Source of the DNA: Filifactor villosus
GTDB lineage: Bacteria; Bacillota; Clostridia; Peptostreptococcales; Filifactoraceae
NCBI RefSeq assembly: GCF_042652965.1
Contig: NZ_JBHSHL010000027.1
Span: 1 to 16,827, forward strand
Length of the DNA stretch: 16,827 nt
Direction: 5' to 3'
Position numbers and translations under genes: made by a program. Under the pieces are notes generated by a model. It ran no database searches. It was not told where the DNA came from and saw only the letters and a program-made list of their open reading frames with translations. This document shows positions 14,942 through 16,827 of this stretch, one piece after another (position 1 is the stretch's first letter; each line of letters opens with the position of its first letter).

Positions 14942-15928
14942 ATGAGTTATCAAAGTTATTCATCCCACAAAAAACATAGACGCAGAAGAATTCACTATCC
15001 CAGGGTCATCGGTGCTCTCTTACTGCTTATCCTCTTGGGTTTTGGTGTATTCTACGGTTTCTCAAAAGTCATGGCTATGAAATCAAAGCCCGTTGAAGAA
15101 GAAAGCATCTCTCAAGAATTCCTCCCCAGAGAGTCTCTTTTTGTACTCTCTCCCAAAAACAGACCTACAGTTCTGTTACAGGCCGCTTTAAACTGGGAAC
15201 ATTCGATCGTCCCCGGAAGCAACCACTTGGGTTCTGCCGCTAAGTATGCTTATGATACAAGGGAGATCCGTGACTATATTCGCGGCAAGAAACAATACAG
15301 CGGAGATAACAAGCTGGTCTTTCTTACCTTTGATGACGGTGTGAATCAAAAAATTTCTCCTCGGGTTCTCGATATTCTAAAAAAAGAAGGAGTTCCCGCA
15401 ACCTTCTTTATCCTCGGACAGACGGTCCATGAAAAGAACCGCAATATCATCGAGCGTGAGTTGAACGAAGGACACTCCATAGCTGTTCACAGCTTTACTC
15501 ACAGTTACAAAAAACTCTATCCGGGAAGAAAAGCTCGTCCCGATCGCATTATGGAAGAATATCATCAGACAAACAATGCTTTGAAGGCAATGTTGGGTGA
15601 AAACTTCGATTCAAAAGTCTTCCGCTATCCCGGCGGACATATGTCTTGGAATAACATCGAAGCGGCAGATGCCGAACTGGAGAAGATCAATGTCATATGG
15701 ATCGACTGGAACGCCCTCTGTGGAGATGGCGAACGAAAAAAAGTGCGTCCGACGACCGCTCAAGGCATGGTCGATTTCACAATAAGAACGGCAAACAGCA
15801 ATAAGAACAAGAGTGTCTTGGTCGTCCTGATGCACGATGCCGAAAACAAGAAACTGACTGCCGATGCTCTTCCTCAAATCATTCGATACTTTAAGGATCA
15901 AGGCTATACCTTCGGAGTTCTTAAGTAA
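14942..15928 (+). CDS. Membrane-anchored polysaccharide deacetylase (peptidoglycan GlcNAc deacetylase type)
   Basis: The 328-residue protein begins with a basic stretch (KKHRRRR, 10-16) and one membrane segment (about 22-41), so the catalytic part faces outward. The NodB domain (about 124-328) has all five motifs: TFDDG (129-133), HSFTH (183-187) with the two metal-binding histidines, RYPGG (228-232), WIDW (253-256) and LMHD (296-299). Such enzymes are metal-dependent and remove acetyl groups from cell-wall sugars, often giving lysozyme resistance (PgdA type). The exact substrate, peptidoglycan GlcNAc or another glycan, is inferred. GAAGGAG lies seven bases before the ATG. The gene stands alone on the plus strand, and an intrinsic terminator follows at 16195-16234. 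Confidence 0.92.
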   Translation: MSYQSYSSHKKHRRRRIHYPRVIGALLLLILLGFGVFYGFSKVMAMKSKPVEEESISQEFLPRESLFVLSPKNRPTVLLQAALNWEHSIVPGSNHLGSAAKYAYDTREIRDYIRGKKQYSGDNKLVFLTFDDGVNQKISPRVLDILKKEGVPATFFILGQTVHEKNRNIIERELNEGHSIAVHSFTHSYKKLYPGRKARPDRIMEEYHQTNNALKAMLGENFDSKVFRYPGGHMSWNNIEAADAELEKINVIWIDWNALCGDGERKKVRPTTAQGMVDFTIRTANSNKNKSVLVVLMHDAENKKLTADALPQIIRYFKDQGYTFGVLK

Positions 15929-16194
15929 GGATTTATGTTATGGCTTATTTGAAGGTTCGGTGTCAATGATTTGCACCTTATATGGAATGGAGTCTTTTTA
16001 TGATTTGTAAAACGGTTGCGACCGCTTCTTGAGTGAAAAACCATATACTGAATTCTATAATTGAAGGGGCAGATAAACAGAATCTGTAATCATTGAAAAC
16101 GTCTCGAGAAAGGATGGAATCAAGCCTCAATGATCCATCCGGTTTGAAGAGGAAATGACACAAAACCAAAACTCAATCATTCATACGTTTGTGT
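15929..16194 (+). other. Long 3' region between deacetylase gene and terminator
   Basis: These 266 bases carry no credible gene. Hairpins CGGT/ACCG (16013-16024) and GGATGGA/TCCATCC (16112-16140, perfect 7 bp) are present. The stretch is either a long 3' UTR or hides a small RNA ending at the terminator; no clear promoter supports the latter. Confidence 0.4.
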
Positions 16195-16234
16195 ATCGGC
16201 ACAGCAGACATTGATCTGCTATGCCGATTTTTTT
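16195..16234 (+). terminator. Strong intrinsic terminator
   Basis: ATCGGCA-c-AGCAGA pairs with TCTGCT-a-TGCCGAT around a short loop (16195-16228), followed by an uninterrupted T run to 16234. This is the clearest terminator on the plus strand and most likely ends the deacetylase transcript. Confidence 0.9.
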
Positions 16235-16452
16235 CGAGATTGATGCCACACCTGATAGAAAGTCCGTCATATGGACTCTTTGACCACGAAACCCCGCTTC
16301 ACCTCTTATAGTGCTATTATCTGATTAAAATGTCCGGTTTGCAAAATGTATAACTACACACCGTCATTTCCGGTATTACAGCGCATTGATATTCCTATAA
16401 ACTCAAACTACGTTAAGGAAAGACCTCACAATTGGCAAAATAAAAAAAGAAT
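16235..16452. other. AT-rich intergenic stretch, nothing recognised
   Basis: I see only one small hairpin, AGTCC/GGACT (16261-16277). The outer end of the insertion sequence may lie in the right part of this stretch, but the terminal inverted repeat cannot be set without the other end of the element. Confidence 0.4.
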
Positions 16453-16572
16453 GGGGATAACAGGGTAAAAAATTGATATTTATTCCCCGTTATCTCCATA
16501 TTTCTCTTTGTTGTGCCCGATTTTTCGTTTTTCGGGCACAACAAATTAAGCACTTAGGCTCCGCCTCTGTGC
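16453..16572. repeat. Three consecutive hairpins behind the transposase
   Basis: Hairpin 1: GGGGATAACAGGGTAAA with TTTATTCCCCGTTATCTCC (16453-16497), nearly complete pairing. Hairpin 2: a perfect 14-bp stem TTTGTTGTGCCCGA/TCGGGCACAACAAA (16507-16545). Hairpin 3: GCAC..AGGC/GCCT..GTGC (16550-16572). They lie between the transposase reading frame and unique sequence and probably belong to the downstream end of the element, as transcript terminators or end structures. Confidence 0.6.
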
Positions 16573-16628
16573 GATTAATAGATTCGCCAAGCTACACAGG
16601 ATATTTATAGTGAACGCAAAAATTATTT

Positions 16629-16827
16629 TCACTTTGCCGAATCCCTATTCTTCAAAATAGAATCGAGATACATTTCGAAAGTGCAGATATTTATGTCGTT
16701 TGCTATAGCTTCGCCTCCTGTTTCTTAAGTCCTTTATATCTCGTCTTTCGATAGCCAAACCTTGCTTTGATGATCCCAAAGACATGTTCTACTTTGGATC
16801 GAATCGATGATTTCTCCCTCTCTCTTC
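16629..16827 (-). mobile_element. IS5-like transposase, C-terminal part, cut by the window edge and probably frameshifted
   Basis: On the minus strand from 16825 the frame reads SKVEHVFGIIKARFGYRKTRY and then KGLKKQEAKL, ending at a stop at 16705-16703. This is the conserved end of IS5-family DDE transposases; the Glu of EHVF (codon 16789-16787) is the expected third catalytic acid, with Lys seven residues later. In a neighbouring frame a Glu-Ala-Ile-Ala-Asn stretch runs on for about 27 codons to a stop at 16631-16629. The original C-terminus may therefore have continued there and been lost through an indel near 16710-16718, or the frame change may be native. The N-terminal two thirds lie outside the window. 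Confidence 0.75.

Noticed and set aside
15978..16169. 63-codon minus-strand frame behind the deacetylase gene.
   Set aside because: No SD, no family match, and it spans hairpins of the 3' region.
16452..16469. TGGGGATAACAGGGTAAA matches the 18-bp I-SceI homing site at 16 of 18 positions.
   Set aside because: It is one arm of a hairpin, there is no intron or LAGLIDADG gene nearby, and the match was noticed after the fact; coincidence is the simplest reading.

Overview
The window looks like a chromosomal segment of a Gram-positive anaerobe-type Firmicute, most likely class Clostridia. The reasons are purine-rich Shine-Dalgarno (SD) sites, sigma-A type promoters, a T-box riboswitch, a GatCAB pathway, an AsnA-type asparagine synthetase, and an ynbB-glnA neighbourhood as in other Firmicutes. 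The genus is not determined. Coding sequence is clearly less AT-rich than the intergenic stretches.

Positions 169-13493 form one long minus-strand block. In transcription order (right to left) it holds obg (GTPase), yhbY (CRM-domain RNA-binding protein), ligA (NAD-dependent DNA ligase), gatC, gatA and gatB (tRNA-dependent amidotransferase), asnA (ammonia-dependent asparagine synthetase, preceded by an Asn-specific T-box with its own terminator and a strong upstream promoter), ynbB (PLP enzyme of the aluminium-resistance/methionine gamma-lyase-like family, with a structured leader) and glnA (a GSI-like glutamine synthetase with a C-terminal UVR-like tail). An SD at the left edge implies one more minus-strand gene just outside.

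The functional theme of the left half is amide nitrogen. GlnA fixes ammonia into glutamine, the amide donor used by GatCAB to make Gln-tRNA(Gln) and/or Asn-tRNA(Asn). AsnA makes free asparagine, and its T-box reads uncharged tRNA(Asn), so asparagine supply is tied to tRNA charging. obg, yhbY and ligA are housekeeping genes of ribosome assembly and DNA replication/repair.

Positions 13494-14941 hold about 1.4 kb without a recognised gene. This stretch contains promoters for obg, two small divergent ORFs with good SDs placed back to back, a nest of inverted repeats, and a promoter-to-terminator unit (about 14331-14627) that looks like an unassigned structured RNA. On the plus strand, 14942-15928 encodes a membrane-anchored polysaccharide deacetylase of the peptidoglycan-deacetylase type, followed by an intrinsic terminator at 16195-16234. 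The right edge (about 16453-16827) is the downstream end of an IS5-like insertion sequence on the minus strand, with the catalytic Glu region of its transposase, a probable frameshift near the C-terminus and several strong hairpins behind it.

The most unusual items are the candidate ncRNA at 14331-14627, the mutually exclusive pairings in the ynbB leader, and the UVR-tailed glutamine synthetase. No CRISPR array, tRNA, rRNA or defence system was seen.
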